From a virus, in the IMG/VR virus record IMGVR_UViG_3300019863_000034, positions 1-41,898 of that record: a stretch of DNA of 41,898 bases. One strand, given 5' to 3'. Below the pieces are notes generated by a model. It was not told the origin of the DNA. It ran no database searches and saw only the letters and a list, made by a program, of their open reading frames with translations. The translations under genes were made by a program, and so were the position numbers. This document shows positions 1 to 8,240 of the stretch, in pieces; positions within the stretch are counted from its first letter, which is position 1, and every line of letters begins with the position of its first letter.

Positions 1-141
1 CGCTAGGGTGGTATTCTTGGAAAGATATTTGTCAAGATTATGTAGACGCAAAGAACTCTGGTGAAGAAAACAAAATGAAAACATTTGTCAACACTGGACT
101 TGGTGAAGTGTTTGAGCATAAAGGTGAAAGACCTGCTGAAA
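1..141. repeat. Direct terminal repeat, left copy
   Basis: These 141 bases are identical to 41758-41898. They lie inside the large terminase gene, and joining the two ends keeps that gene in frame, so the repeat shows that the contig is circular or circularly permuted. An exact 141-base overlap is also what an assembler using k=141 leaves on a circular contig, so it is probably not a biological terminal repeat. Confidence 0.97.
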
Positions 142-989
142 AGGTGATCTATGAAAGAAGAGAGCTTTATACTGTTGGCACTGTTCCTATTGGGGCTATA
201 TTTCTTACTTGCGCTGTTGATGTGCAGGGAGACCGTTTGGAAGCCGAGGTTCATGGCTGGGGTAGACGGCGTGAAAGATGGGTCATTGAGAGAAAGATTC
301 TTGATGGTGATCCAAAAAACAGTGAAGTATGGGACGAGCTTGAAGAGTATATATCGTCAACATTTGACTATCAGGGCGGTGGTGAAATGGGGCTTTCTAT
401 GGTTGTTATTGACTCTGGTGATAAGACACAGGACGTTTATAGATTCTGTAGCAAGTTTGACCACAGAAAAGTAAGGCCAATCAAAGGGATGCCTAATCAG
501 TCACAAATTTTAGGAATACCGTCAGCTGTGCACTTAAAAAACAATGGCAAGCGAGTAAGGACAGGGCTGAAGCTTTGGGGTGTCGGTGTTAATCTTATAA
601 AGTCAGAGCTATATGGAGACCTTAAAAAAGAGCATACTGGAAACATAGATGATGATGCTCCTGAGGGATATATCCATTTCCCTATGCTTGATAAAGAGTA
701 CTTTGCACAGCTAGTAGCAGAAGAAAAGCGTCTAGTTAAGAATAAAAAAGGCTATACAGTAGTTGAGTGGCATAAAAAAAGAGAGAGAAATGAGACTCTG
801 GATTTACATGTCTACAACAGAGCAGCTGCATCAATGGTTGGAATAGATAGATTTAAAGAGAAAGATTGGCAAAAACTTGAGTCAAAAATTTCTATTGTGC
901 AAAAACTGCAAAGAAAGGATAATAGTAGTAGTAAGCCAAATAATCAAAAGAAGGCCAACAATAGAAAGAAAGGAACAGGGTACTGGTAG
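1..989 (+). CDS. Terminase large subunit, C-terminal part (lambda gpA type), continues from 40785
   Basis: This is the C-terminal part of the packaging motor/nuclease that cuts concatemeric DNA and pumps it into the prohead. The reading frame is open from base 3 without a local start because the gene begins at 40785 and crosses the window ends. The closed-circle gene is 1962 nt (653 aa), close to lambda gpA (641 aa). Visible here are the segment VVIDSGDKTQD and, near the end, NETLDLHVYNRAAA, both typical of the gpA-family nuclease half. The tail is rich in Lys and Asn. The stop is directly followed by the gpW-like gene. Identification of the family is firm; nuclease residues were not verified by alignment. 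Confidence 0.93.
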   Translation, partial: LGWYSWKDICQDYVDAKNSGEENKMKTFVNTGLGEVFEHKGERPAEKVIYERRELYTVGTVPIGAIFLTCAVDVQGDRLEAEVHGWGRRRERWVIERKILDGDPKNSEVWDELEEYISSTFDYQGGGEMGLSMVVIDSGDKTQDVYRFCSKFDHRKVRPIKGMPNQSQILGIPSAVHLKNNGKRVRTGLKLWGVGVNLIKSELYGDLKKEHTGNIDDDAPEGYIHFPMLDKEYFAQLVAEEKRLVKNKKGYTVVEWHKKRERNETLDLHVYNRAAASMVGIDRFKEKDWQKLESKISIVQKLQRKDNSSSKPNNQKKANNRKKGTGYW

Positions 990-1223
990 ATGAGTCAAAG
1001 CAACACTAGCGGATACACTATGGAGAAGCTCCAAGCTTTAGAGGAATCGATAGCAGAGGGTGTAGTAAAAGTTAAGTACTCTGATAAAGAAGTCGAATAC
1101 AGAAGCCTTGATGAAATGATGAAAATTGCAGAAATGATGCGCAAAAAACTAGGGCTTACCTGTAAAAAAACGAACGTCTTTGGTGGTCGTGCTGTTAAAA
1201 TGATTCATTCAAAAGGTCTATAA
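990..1223 (+). CDS. gpW-like head-tail joining protein
   Basis: A 77-residue protein that starts on the base after the terminase stop. The pattern LQALEESIAEGVVKVKY followed by VEYRSLDEMMKIAEMM matches the lambda gpW family, small proteins that sit at the portal vertex and stabilise packaged DNA before the tail is attached. Length and position between terminase and portal agree with lambda order (A-W-B). It has no good Shine-Dalgarno sequence and probably relies on translational coupling to the upstream gene. Confidence 0.85.
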   Translation: MSQSNTSGYTMEKLQALEESIAEGVVKVKYSDKEVEYRSLDEMMKIAEMMRKKLGLTCKKTNVFGGRAVKMIHSKGL

Positions 1224-1224
1224 T

Positions 1225-2625
1225 ATGAGTTGGAAGTTCTGGGGAAAGAAATCTAGAAAGTATGATGGTGCTTCTAAGAATATAAGGCTAGGAACTTGGT
1301 TCACAGGAAGCGGAGATGCAAATAGTGAAATAAAGCATAGCCTTACAAGCTTGCGAAATAGGGCTAGAGACCTTAGAAGAAACAATCCATACGCAAGTAA
1401 AGCAATCAGCACAATTACAAATAATGTTGTCGGAAAAGGTGTTTTTACGCAGTTTGAGAATGATGCAACAAGTGCTGAGTGGAAAAAATGGGCGCATAGT
1501 ACTGCAATCGATTATGATGGAAGAAACAATATCTTTGGCCTGCAAAGAATGGTCATGGATGCAGTCTCAGAAAGTGGTGAAGTGCTAATTAGGAGGAGAG
1601 TCGTAAGTGGATCGGATTTTCCTTACCAGTATCAAATACTAGAGTCTGACTTTCTTGTTTCTGACGACACTGTTAATCCTACGAGTAAAGAAAACTTTGT
1701 TTTGCAAGGCGTAGAGTTTGACAGCAATGGAAAGCGTGTTGGGTATCACATCTATAATCAACATCCTGGCTCGATAGAGCGCATTGAAAAATCGTTCGAA
1801 AGTTCTTTTATTCCTGCCTCAGATATCCAGCACGTTTTTAGAGCGGATAGACCTGGACAGGTTAGGGGTGTGCCTTGGCTTGCTCCAGTTATGATTAAGC
1901 TAAAAGACCTTGCAGATTTTGAAGATGCAGAGCTTATGAAGCAGAAAATAGCTGCATGTTTTACAGCATTTGTTCACGATATTTCTGCAGATGCTGAATG
2001 TGAGGATGAGGAAGAAACAATCACAGAAAAACTAGAGCCAGCAACTATCCAGAAACTTGGTCCTGGTAAGTCAGTTACGTTTGCAACACCTCCTACTGTT
2101 GATAATTATCAAGAGTTTGTATCAACGCAAATAAAATCGATAGCAGCAGGCCTTAACCTTACCTATGAAACTCTCGGCTCTGATTTAAGTCAAACAAATT
2201 TTTCATCAGGAAGAATGGGCTGGATTGAGATGAATAGAAGTGTTGATGCTTGGAGAGCAGGCATTATCATTACTCACATGATGGACCCGATTGTAAAAGA
2301 CTTCTTTAATATGCTTGGAATTATTGGAAAACAATCAATGGATCAGAAATATTCACATATTGAGCCAAAAAGAGAGATGATTGATCCAACGAAAGAAATA
2401 CCTGCTTACGTGGATGCAATAAGAGCTGGTATATCTTCAAGAAAAGAAGTCATTGGATCACTTGGAAAAGATTATCAAAGCGTTAACGAACAGATTGCAT
2501 CTGACAATCAAGTTATAGATAAAAATAATTTCGTCTTAGATTCTGACCCTAGAGCAACAACGCAAAATGGGAAAAGACAAGATACAGAAAATAGTAACGA
2601 GGAGAATAACGATGAGCAAAGTTAA
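1225..2625 (+). CDS. Portal protein (lambda gpB type)
   Basis: A 466-aa protein expected to form the dodecameric portal ring at one vertex of the head, the docking site for terminase and later for the neck. The N-terminal half contains RARDLRRNNPYASKAISTI and the middle has VPWLAPVMIKLKDLADFEDAELMKQKIAA, both characteristic of the lambda portal family (Phage_portal_2). The C-terminal 30 residues are hydrophilic and rich in Asn, Glu and Gln. Its end overlaps the next start (2612) by 14 nt, suggesting coupled expression. Confidence 0.92.
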   Translation: MSWKFWGKKSRKYDGASKNIRLGTWFTGSGDANSEIKHSLTSLRNRARDLRRNNPYASKAISTITNNVVGKGVFTQFENDATSAEWKKWAHSTAIDYDGRNNIFGLQRMVMDAVSESGEVLIRRRVVSGSDFPYQYQILESDFLVSDDTVNPTSKENFVLQGVEFDSNGKRVGYHIYNQHPGSIERIEKSFESSFIPASDIQHVFRADRPGQVRGVPWLAPVMIKLKDLADFEDAELMKQKIAACFTAFVHDISADAECEDEEETITEKLEPATIQKLGPGKSVTFATPPTVDNYQEFVSTQIKSIAAGLNLTYETLGSDLSQTNFSSGRMGWIEMNRSVDAWRAGIIITHMMDPIVKDFFNMLGIIGKQSMDQKYSHIEPKREMIDPTKEIPAYVDAIRAGISSRKEVIGSLGKDYQSVNEQIASDNQVIDKNNFVLDSDPRATTQNGKRQDTENSNEENNDEQS

Positions 2626-4558
2626 GATTTCCCCAGCTAAACTCGGTGGTCAGATAAGGGCTACAAGTTTTAATGAGGAAGACAATACTATCGAGGTCGT
2701 GTGGTCAACTGGAGCAAAGGGCAAAAGATACACATGGTCTGGTGAGTATTACGAAGAATTATCTATGAAAAAATCCGATGTACAGCTTGAAAGATTAAAT
2801 GCAGGTGCTCCTGTGTTAAATAATCATAGTAGCTATGATCTTAGATCAAACATTGGAAAGGTCGAAAAAGCATGGATCAAAAACGGCGAGGGCTTGGCCA
2901 TTGTTAGGCTTTCAAAGCGTGAGGATGTGGCCGGAATTGTTCAAGATATTAAAGATGGGATTATTTCTAATCTATCTGTCGGGTACAGAGTGCACAGCTA
3001 TAAGGATGTTTCAAAAAAGAATGATGAAATTCCTACTTATCGTGCAATAGACTGGGAACCTATGGAGATCAGTTTTGTAAATATTCCATTTGATTTTAAA
3101 GCACAGTCCAGAAGTTCAGAGAATGAAACAAGTTTTTATGATGTAAATATCGAGGAGAGAGAAATGCCAGAAGAAAACAAAGAAGAAACTCTTGTGCGAG
3201 ATAAGCAAGTAGAGGATAATAAAACAGAAGAGGTTGTTCAACCATCTGTAAATCAAGATAACGAAAGACAGGAGGAAAACGTGTCTAAGGAAGTTGAGAA
3301 AAAAATTAGAGAGGAAGAAAAGGCTCGCTGCCTTGAGATTCGTTCAGCGTGTAAATCGCTAAAGCTTGATTCAAGCGTTGCTGATGGTTTTGTTGAGCGT
3401 GACATTTCTGCTGATGAAGCAAGAAAAGAGATGATCAAGCTTGCAGAAAAGCGTGACGAAGAAACAACAACAGTTACTCCAACGATTGAGGTTACTTCTG
3501 CGCAAGAGGAAAAACGTGCTGAATCTATGGTTAATGCTATCATTCATAGAGTTAACCCAGAAAACGAGCTTAAATCAGAGGATCGTGAGTACAGAGGGAT
3601 GGATCTTGTCGACATGGCAAGAGCGACTCTTAACAATCAAGGTGTTAAGACTTCTGGTCTTACTAAGTCGGAGATTGCGGAGCGTGCTCTTCACAGCACA
3701 AGTGACTTTGTACATATTCTTGAAAATGTAACAAACAAATCTCTTCGTGATGCTTATGCAGAAAGAGAGCAGACATTTGCTCCATTTACTAGAAATGTAA
3801 CAGTTTCTGATTTTAAGCAGATTTCAAGAACACAATTAGGTGATGCGCCATCACTTAATAAAGTTAATGAACAAGGGGAGTTTACTCACGGTAAGACATC
3901 TGATGCTGCTGAAAAGTACAGCGTTGAGACTTTTGGTCGAATCGTTGGAATTTCACGTCAGACTATCGTAAATGATGATTTAGACGCACTTTCTAGACTT
4001 CCACAAATGTATGGCCGTGCAGCTCGTGATCTAGAGTCAAGACTTGTTTACAATGAAATTACTAGTAACCCACAAATGGCAGATGGTGAGCCACTTTTCT
4101 CAGCAGCGCACGGAAACCTTGCTTCTTCTGGGACAGCTATTGATGTGGCCAGTGTTTCAAAAGGTCGTCAGGCAATGAGACTTCAAAAAGGGCTTGGTGA
4201 CGAGCTGTTTATTGACCTTATGCCTAAATATATACTGACTCCTGTAGCATTGCAGACGACTGTAGATCAGTTTCTAGGTCAAATTACTCCAAATACAAAC
4301 GGAGAGGTTAATCCATTTACTTCTAGACTGCAGGGTATCTCTGATCCACGCCTAGACGTTGCTCCTGGTGCTTGGTATATGATCGCTTCTAAGGATCAAA
4401 TCGATATGATCGAAATTGCACGCCTTGAAGGCCAGCAAGGTCCAGTTCTAAGCCAGAAAATTGGTTTTGAGAAAGACGGTGTTCAATTTAAGGTTGTTTA
4501 CGATCTTGGTGTAAAAGTTATCGATCACAGAGGCTTTTATAAGAACCCAGGTGTTTAA
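2612..4558 (+). CDS. Prohead protease / major capsid protein fusion
   Basis: A 648-aa fusion. Residues 1 to about 175 resemble an HK97-type prohead protease, with candidate catalytic His72 (LNNHSS) and Ser122 (SNLSVGY). Residues about 180-340 are highly charged (Glu/Lys) and probably act as a scaffold. Residues about 360-645 resemble the Mu gpT-like major head subunit (AYAEREQTFAPFTRNVTVSD, YNEITSNPQMADGEPLFSAAHGN). Start 2612 is chosen because GAGGAG lies 7 nt upstream; the ATG at 2567 lies inside the portal gene and has no such site. Two internal in-frame starts with strong Shine-Dalgarno sequences (ATG 3164, GTG 3281) could yield scaffold-capsid products lacking the protease. Protease/capsid fusions of this kind are known in phages. 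Confidence 0.9.
   Translation: MSKVKISPAKLGGQIRATSFNEEDNTIEVVWSTGAKGKRYTWSGEYYEELSMKKSDVQLERLNAGAPVLNNHSSYDLRSNIGKVEKAWIKNGEGLAIVRLSKREDVAGIVQDIKDGIISNLSVGYRVHSYKDVSKKNDEIPTYRAIDWEPMEISFVNIPFDFKAQSRSSENETSFYDVNIEEREMPEENKEETLVRDKQVEDNKTEEVVQPSVNQDNERQEENVSKEVEKKIREEEKARCLEIRSACKSLKLDSSVADGFVERDISADEARKEMIKLAEKRDEETTTVTPTIEVTSAQEEKRAESMVNAIIHRVNPENELKSEDREYRGMDLVDMARATLNNQGVKTSGLTKSEIAERALHSTSDFVHILENVTNKSLRDAYAEREQTFAPFTRNVTVSDFKQISRTQLGDAPSLNKVNEQGEFTHGKTSDAAEKYSVETFGRIVGISRQTIVNDDLDALSRLPQMYGRAARDLESRLVYNEITSNPQMADGEPLFSAAHGNLASSGTAIDVASVSKGRQAMRLQKGLGDELFIDLMPKYILTPVALQTTVDQFLGQITPNTNGEVNPFTSRLQGISDPRLDVAPGAWYMIASKDQIDMIEIARLEGQQGPVLSQKIGFEKDGVQFKVVYDLGVKVIDHRGFYKNPGV
3151..3166 (+). promoter_or_regulatory. 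Internal translation start 1 within the capsid fusion (ATG 3164)
   Basis: GAGGAGAG at 3152-3159 stands 4-5 nt before an in-frame ATG at 3164 (codon 185), at the end of the protease domain. Initiation here would give a 464-aa scaffold-capsid protein without protease. In lambda, the scaffold Nu3 is made from an internal start of the protease gene C, so the logic is known; use of this site is inferred. Confidence 0.55.
3270..3283 (+). promoter_or_regulatory. Internal translation start 2 within the capsid fusion (GTG 3281)
   Basis: A perfect AGGAGG (3270-3275) is followed after 5 nt by an in-frame GTG at 3281 (codon 224). The resulting protein would be 425 aa, with a short charged leader ahead of the capsid fold. 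A perfect Shine-Dalgarno hexamer at ideal spacing inside a gene is unlikely to be accidental, but no product is proven. Confidence 0.5.
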
Positions 4559-4581
4559 TTAGGATATAAAGGAGATTTATT

Positions 4582-4929
4582 ATGAAGAACTATATTCAAA
4601 AAGGCGCAACTAAAACTTACACTCACACTGCCGCAGTTGAGAGTGGTCAGCCTATCGCTATCGGCGAGCGTGCTGGTGTTGCTTGCGGAGCTTATGGAGC
4701 TAATGAAGAGGGGGAGTATCTTCAAGGCGGTGTACATGAGTTTAAAAAGAAAGCTGCTCTTGCAATTTTGCCAGGAGTAACTTACGACTATGATGCTGAC
4801 GCTGGAGAGGTTGTGCCATCTGGTGATGCTGAGTCTGACTTTGAGCTTGGTGAAGGACATATTGCAGCTGATGGTGCAGATGCGACTTGCCAAATCTTAG
4901 TTAATAAAATGCCTTATGCGTTAAGTTAA
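4582..4929 (+). CDS. DUF2190-family head decoration protein
   Basis: A 115-aa Gly/Ala-rich protein. Its pattern (GQPIAIGERAGVACGAY, LPGVTYDYDADAGEVVPSGD) fits the DUF2190 family, small proteins next to major capsid genes that are regarded as capsid cement or decoration proteins. It follows the capsid gene by 23 nt, with AAGGAGAT in front of the ATG. A strong terminator sits 7 nt after its stop, which would help keep capsid and decoration proteins more abundant than the neck and tail proteins. Confidence 0.8.
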   Translation: MKNYIQKGATKTYTHTAAVESGQPIAIGERAGVACGAYGANEEGEYLQGGVHEFKKKAALAILPGVTYDYDADAGEVVPSGDAESDFELGEGHIAADGADATCQILVNKMPYALS

Positions 4930-4935
4930 TTTTGT

Positions 4936-4967
4936 GCCCTGGGTGCTTGCACCTGGGGCTTTTTTTT
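4936..4967 (+). terminator. Rho-independent terminator after the capsid genes
   Basis: An 11-bp stem (4936-4946 with 4949-4959, two G-U pairs) is followed directly by eight T (4960-4967). It separates the abundant head proteins from the neck and tail genes. Confidence 0.88.
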
Positions 4968-4976
4968 GGGGGATGA

Positions 4977-5342
4977 GTGCCAATAGATTTCAGAAATAGA
5001 GTAAATAGAGTTCTGAATCACGCAAAGCGAGAGTTTGGTGAACGAGCTACTTTCTACCCAGTAAAAGGCGGAAGTTATCCAATAACAGGAATATTTGATA
5101 ATGAATATGAGGCCGTCGATCCAGACACAGAGCAAATTATAAGCGCAACACAGCCAGTTTTTGGTGTAAATTTGTTCGATTTTAGCTTTGAAATTAAAGC
5201 AGGAGATAAGCTAAAAATAAGAAATGTGTTGTATAAAATTTATGAAAAAAGGCCAGATGGCCAAGGTGGAGCAAGTCTTATTCTTCACAGGTGTAATGAT
5301 AGTGAAAAAGTTTATAAGAAAAAGGGTGCAAGAAGTTCTTAA
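4977..5342 (+). CDS. Head-tail joining (neck) protein
   Basis: A 121-aa protein with the pattern ERATFYPVKGGSYPITGIFD followed later by IKAGDKLKIRNVLYKIYEK and GGASLILHR, as in lambda FII-like / Gifsy-2-type head-tail connector proteins. Such proteins bind the portal complex and make the surface for the tail. It begins with GTG at 4977, preceded by GGGGG (4968-4972); the ATG at 4973 is in another frame. Position between capsid and tail-terminator genes supports the call. Confidence 0.7.
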   Translation: MPIDFRNRVNRVLNHAKREFGERATFYPVKGGSYPITGIFDNEYEAVDPDTEQIISATQPVFGVNLFDFSFEIKAGDKLKIRNVLYKIYEKRPDGQGGASLILHRCNDSEKVYKKKGARSS

Positions 5343-5823
5343 AGGTGCAAATATTGATTGCATTGGAGAAGACGTTTTTTGCTGTAGAAGCATACCATCT
5401 GAAATAGATGCGCTTCCTGTGGTTTTAATATACCCTCAAAGCTCTCCATCGGACATATTTAGCCAGGCTCCTAAATCATATCGACACTCATACAATCTTG
5501 TTATTGAGATTATTAATCAGGGTGATGATGATGAGGATATGCAGAATGAAATAGATGATATTTCTGAAAAGATTATCGACGCTTTGGAGGCAGATAAAGA
5601 GCTTGAAAGCGAGCTTGAATATATGACTTTAAATGATTCTATATATGCACATGAGGCAGGAGGCGAGTCTCCTGTATTCTCTGAAAGAATTTTATACACT
5701 TTTGAGTATATAAGAGATGCAAGAAGACAAAAAAATCTTCCTGATCTTAAGCGAGTTGGAACAACTTACAAGATGAATGGAAATGAAAACGGTGATAATG
5801 ATTTAATTAATCTAGAGGTGTAA
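5296..5823 (+). CDS. Tail terminator-like protein (gpU-type)
   Basis: A 175-aa protein likely to cap the tail tube and join it to the head. The pattern IPSEIDALPVVLIYPQSS, then SYRHSYNLVIEIINQGDDDEDMQ and the late ILYTFEYI, is the usual layout of tail-terminator (minor tail U-like) proteins in this gene position. Start 5296 (MIVKKFIRK) is preferred over the upstream GTG at 5224, whose extra residues lie inside the previous gene. It overlaps the neck gene by 47 nt in another frame. Confidence 0.62.
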   Translation: MIVKKFIRKRVQEVLKGANIDCIGEDVFCCRSIPSEIDALPVVLIYPQSSPSDIFSQAPKSYRHSYNLVIEIINQGDDDEDMQNEIDDISEKIIDALEADKELESELEYMTLNDSIYAHEAGGESPVFSERILYTFEYIRDARRQKNLPDLKRVGTTYKMNGNENGDNDLINLEV

Positions 5824-5824
5824 A

Positions 5825-6064
5825 GTGAAAGTAAAACTTAAGTTAAAAAACAAAAAAGCAAAAGTTTTCAATCCAAGCACTAAAAGTGATCTTGTTGATG
5901 GAGAGTCGGTAGAAATGTCGATTTACTGGAAGCGAGTCATTCAAAGTGGCGATGTTGAGATTTTTGAAAGCACTGAGAAAGTTATTGCTCAAGAGAATAA
6001 AAGGGCATCAAAATCTATCGGTCAAAATAAAGTTAAAAAAAGCTTAGAATCTAAGGAGGATTAA
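5825..6064 (+). CDS. DUF2635-like small protein preceding the sheath (Mu gp38 position)
   Basis: A 79-aa protein starting with GTG one base after the previous stop. The segment VFNPSTKSDLVDGESVEMSIYWKRVIQSGDVEI follows the DUF2635 pattern (a V..P.T...L..G..V....YW.R....GDV layout) seen immediately upstream of the sheath gene in Mu-like phages. Function is unknown; a tail assembly role is inferred from position. The C-terminus is Lys-rich. Confidence 0.72.
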   Translation: MKVKLKLKNKKAKVFNPSTKSDLVDGESVEMSIYWKRVIQSGDVEIFESTEKVIAQENKRASKSIGQNKVKKSLESKED

Positions 6065-6065
6065 G

Positions 6066-7538
6066 ATGGCCATTTCTTTCAATCAAGTACCTAGTAACAT
6101 GAGGGTTCCATTCCTATATGCTGAGTTCGACAACGAGAGCGCAGTATCAGGTCCACAGGTTCAGCCATACAGATCAATGCTTATTGGTCCAATGCTATCC
6201 TCTGGAACAGGGTCGGAAAAAACAAAGTATTTAATTACTTCTTACGAGCAAGCACTTGCAGTTTTTGGTGAGGGATCAATCTTGGCAGAAATGGCAGGAA
6301 AGTACTTACTAAACAATAAGACAAACGAGCTTTACTGCATTGGCCTACTTGATAATGCGGCAGGTGTTCCTGCGGTTGGTTCTATTGAGGTTGGTGGTGC
6401 AGCTACAAAAGCTGGAACTTTAAAGCTTTATATCAATGGAAAAGTTGCAGAAGTTTCTGTTTCTAACGGTGATACACCAACGGTTGTCGCAGCTGCAATT
6501 AACGCTAAAATTGGCGCAGACTCTAAGTTTGTAGTAAGTGCAGCGGTTAACGGTGTGAATGATGCTATTGTCGATTTCACTGCTAAAAACGATGGCACAC
6601 AAGGGAATGATATTGACCTAAGAGTAAATTTTTACGATGGTGATGAAACTCCTGAGGGGCTTACAACAACTCTTGTTGCAATGAATAGCGGAGCAACAAA
6701 TCCTGATGTTGACGAAGCTATCGCAAAATTTGGTGAAGATCAGTATCTTCTTATTGGAACAGCGTGGCTTGATGCTTCAAGTGTTTCAAAAATGGAAACA
6801 GAGCTTACTGATCGTTTTGGACCTATTCGTCAAAATGATGGATATGCTTTCTATGGAGCAAGAGGGACCGTTTCTGAGCTTAACGCAATCGGTGATTCGT
6901 ATAACTCACAGTTTACTGTTATTCATAGAGCAGGTGGACCAACGCATCCGTCAGAGCAAATCGCAGCTAAAATGGGCGTTATTGCAATGAATGCGCAAAA
7001 CGATCCAGCTAGACCATTTCAGACTCTTGCTGTTCTTGGGATTCTGCCAGAGAGTGAAGATGAGAAACTTCTTATCTCTGAAAGAAACATTCTTCTTTAT
7101 CACGGTATTGCAACAGGCAACACTATCTCAGGTGGTGCTGTTACTATTGAGAGAGTTATTACTACTTACAAGAAGAATAACGCAGGTGCTGATGATGTAA
7201 GTTATTTAGACCTAAATACGCTATTAACTCTTTCATATATTAGATATGATTGGAGAAACTACATGCTTAGAAAGTATCCACGTCATAAGCTTGCAAGTGA
7301 TGGGATTCAGTTTGCACAAGGGCAGAAGATCATGACCCCTAATCTTGGCAAGGCAGAGGCCATTGCTAAGTTTAGAGAATGGGAGTCTATTGGACTTGTT
7401 GAGGGTGCAGAGCAGTTTAAAGAAGATCTTATTGTAGAAAGAAACGCGTCCGATGTTAATAGACTTGACTTCCTACTACCTACTGATCTTGTTAATCAGC
7501 TTAGAGTAATGGGAACTAAGATTGGATTTTTACTGTAA
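6066..7538 (+). CDS. Tail sheath protein (Mu gpL type)
   Basis: A 490-aa protein, the usual size of Mu gpL. It opens with SFNQVPSNMRVPFLYAEFDN and PYRSMLIGPM, typical of Mu-like contractile sheath subunits, and ends with a conserved-looking segment (FLLPTDLVNQLRVMGTKIGFLL). Residues about 95-215 form a Gly/Ala/Thr-rich inserted beta domain. The sheath contracts to drive the tube through the envelope, so the virion should have a myovirus shape. The start is preceded by AAGGAGG. Confidence 0.92.
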   Translation: MAISFNQVPSNMRVPFLYAEFDNESAVSGPQVQPYRSMLIGPMLSSGTGSEKTKYLITSYEQALAVFGEGSILAEMAGKYLLNNKTNELYCIGLLDNAAGVPAVGSIEVGGAATKAGTLKLYINGKVAEVSVSNGDTPTVVAAAINAKIGADSKFVVSAAVNGVNDAIVDFTAKNDGTQGNDIDLRVNFYDGDETPEGLTTTLVAMNSGATNPDVDEAIAKFGEDQYLLIGTAWLDASSVSKMETELTDRFGPIRQNDGYAFYGARGTVSELNAIGDSYNSQFTVIHRAGGPTHPSEQIAAKMGVIAMNAQNDPARPFQTLAVLGILPESEDEKLLISERNILLYHGIATGNTISGGAVTIERVITTYKKNNAGADDVSYLDLNTLLTLSYIRYDWRNYMLRKYPRHKLASDGIQFAQGQKIMTPNLGKAEAIAKFREWESIGLVEGAEQFKEDLIVERNASDVNRLDFLLPTDLVNQLRVMGTKIGFLL

Positions 7539-7548
7539 GGAGTAAGTA

Positions 7549-7911
7549 ATGGGAAAAAGAGTTGGTGGAATCATATTTGTAAAAGTTGACGGTGTTCAAT
7601 ATCAGGCAAAAGGGGCGTTTGATTACAATCTTGGCCTGCCTAAGAAAGAGGCTGTTGTTGGTATGGACTCAACGCATGGCTACACTGAGAAGCCTCAGGT
7701 TGCTTATATTGAGGGGACAATTACAGACTCCTCTGAGTTATCTCTTAGTAATCTGATTGGTATTAGCGATGCAACAGTTACGCTAGAGCTTGCAAATGGC
7801 AAGGTTATTGTTCTTAAGAATGCATGGTATGCATCAGAGGGCAAGGGGAACTCTGAAGAGGGTGAACTAGAGGCTAGGTTTGAAGGCCTGCAGGGTGACG
7901 AAATAAGATAA
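7549..7911 (+). CDS. Tail tube protein (Mu gpM type)
   Basis: A 120-aa protein directly after the sheath, with GIIFVKVDGVQYQAKGAFDYNLG near the start and a short beta-rich core, matching the Mu-type tail tube family. It would stack as hexamers inside the sheath. It is followed by a GAAA-capped hairpin (7918-7935), which separates this high-copy protein from the low-copy chaperone and tape measure. Confidence 0.87.
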   Translation: MGKRVGGIIFVKVDGVQYQAKGAFDYNLGLPKKEAVVGMDSTHGYTEKPQVAYIEGTITDSSELSLSNLIGISDATVTLELANGKVIVLKNAWYASEGKGNSEEGELEARFEGLQGDEIR

Positions 7912-7917
7912 ATTAAC

Positions 7918-7949
7918 GGCAGGGGAAACCCTGCCTATTCTAATTTTTT
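7918..7949 (+). terminator. GAAA-tetraloop hairpin with T tract after the tube gene
   Basis: A perfect 7-bp stem (7918-7924 with 7929-7935) capped by GAAA is followed, after 8 nt, by six T (7944-7949). The distance to the T tract suggests partial termination or an mRNA-stabilising 3' end rather than full stop. Confidence 0.65.
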
Positions 7950-7958
7950 GGGGGAAAA

Positions 7959-8240
7959 ATGGAAAAAACAAAAAGCTACAAGCATCAAGATTTAGAAACT
8001 AGAGATGGAAAGTATGTCTTTCCTCTTACAAAGCCAGTTAAGTATGGAAAAGATACTTTTGAAGAACTTTTACTTGATGAGCCAAAGGGCAAGCACTTAA
8101 GAAAAATGCCAGCAGAACCAACAACTGGTGACATGCTTAATATGGCAGGCTCGCTTGCAGGTGAGGCAAATAGCCTTATTGATGAGCTACCAATGAAAGA
8201 TTGTACCAATTTAGCACAATTTATTGAATCTTTCTCTTAG
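7959..8240 (+). CDS. Tail assembly chaperone, short form (Mu gp41-like)
   Basis: A 93-aa protein with YVFPLTKPVKYGKDTFEELLLDEPKGKHLR, the hallmark of the Mu gp41 / tail chaperone family (phage TAC). It would coat the tape-measure protein while the tube polymerises. The ATG follows GGGGGAAAA. Like other tail chaperones it is expected to be made in two lengths by frameshifting at its 3' end; the -1 extension is annotated separately. Confidence 0.83.
   Translation: MEKTKSYKHQDLETRDGKYVFPLTKPVKYGKDTFEELLLDEPKGKHLRKMPAEPTTGDMLNMAGSLAGEANSLIDELPMKDCTNLAQFIESFS
8228..8240 (+). promoter_or_regulatory. Probable -1 ribosomal frameshift window
   Basis: Zero-frame codons TCT TTC TCT precede TAG (8238-8240), and the -1 frame opens only at 8228. 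No standard X-XXY-YYZ heptamer is present. The tRNA-Phe on TTC (8232-8234) can re-pair perfectly with TTT (8231-8233), so slippage on CTTTC close to the stop codon is the best candidate. Confidence 0.5.

Noticed and set aside
2567-2611. Upstream ATG for the protease-capsid fusion
   Set aside because: It lies inside the portal gene without a ribosome site, while ATG 2612 has GAGGAG at good spacing.
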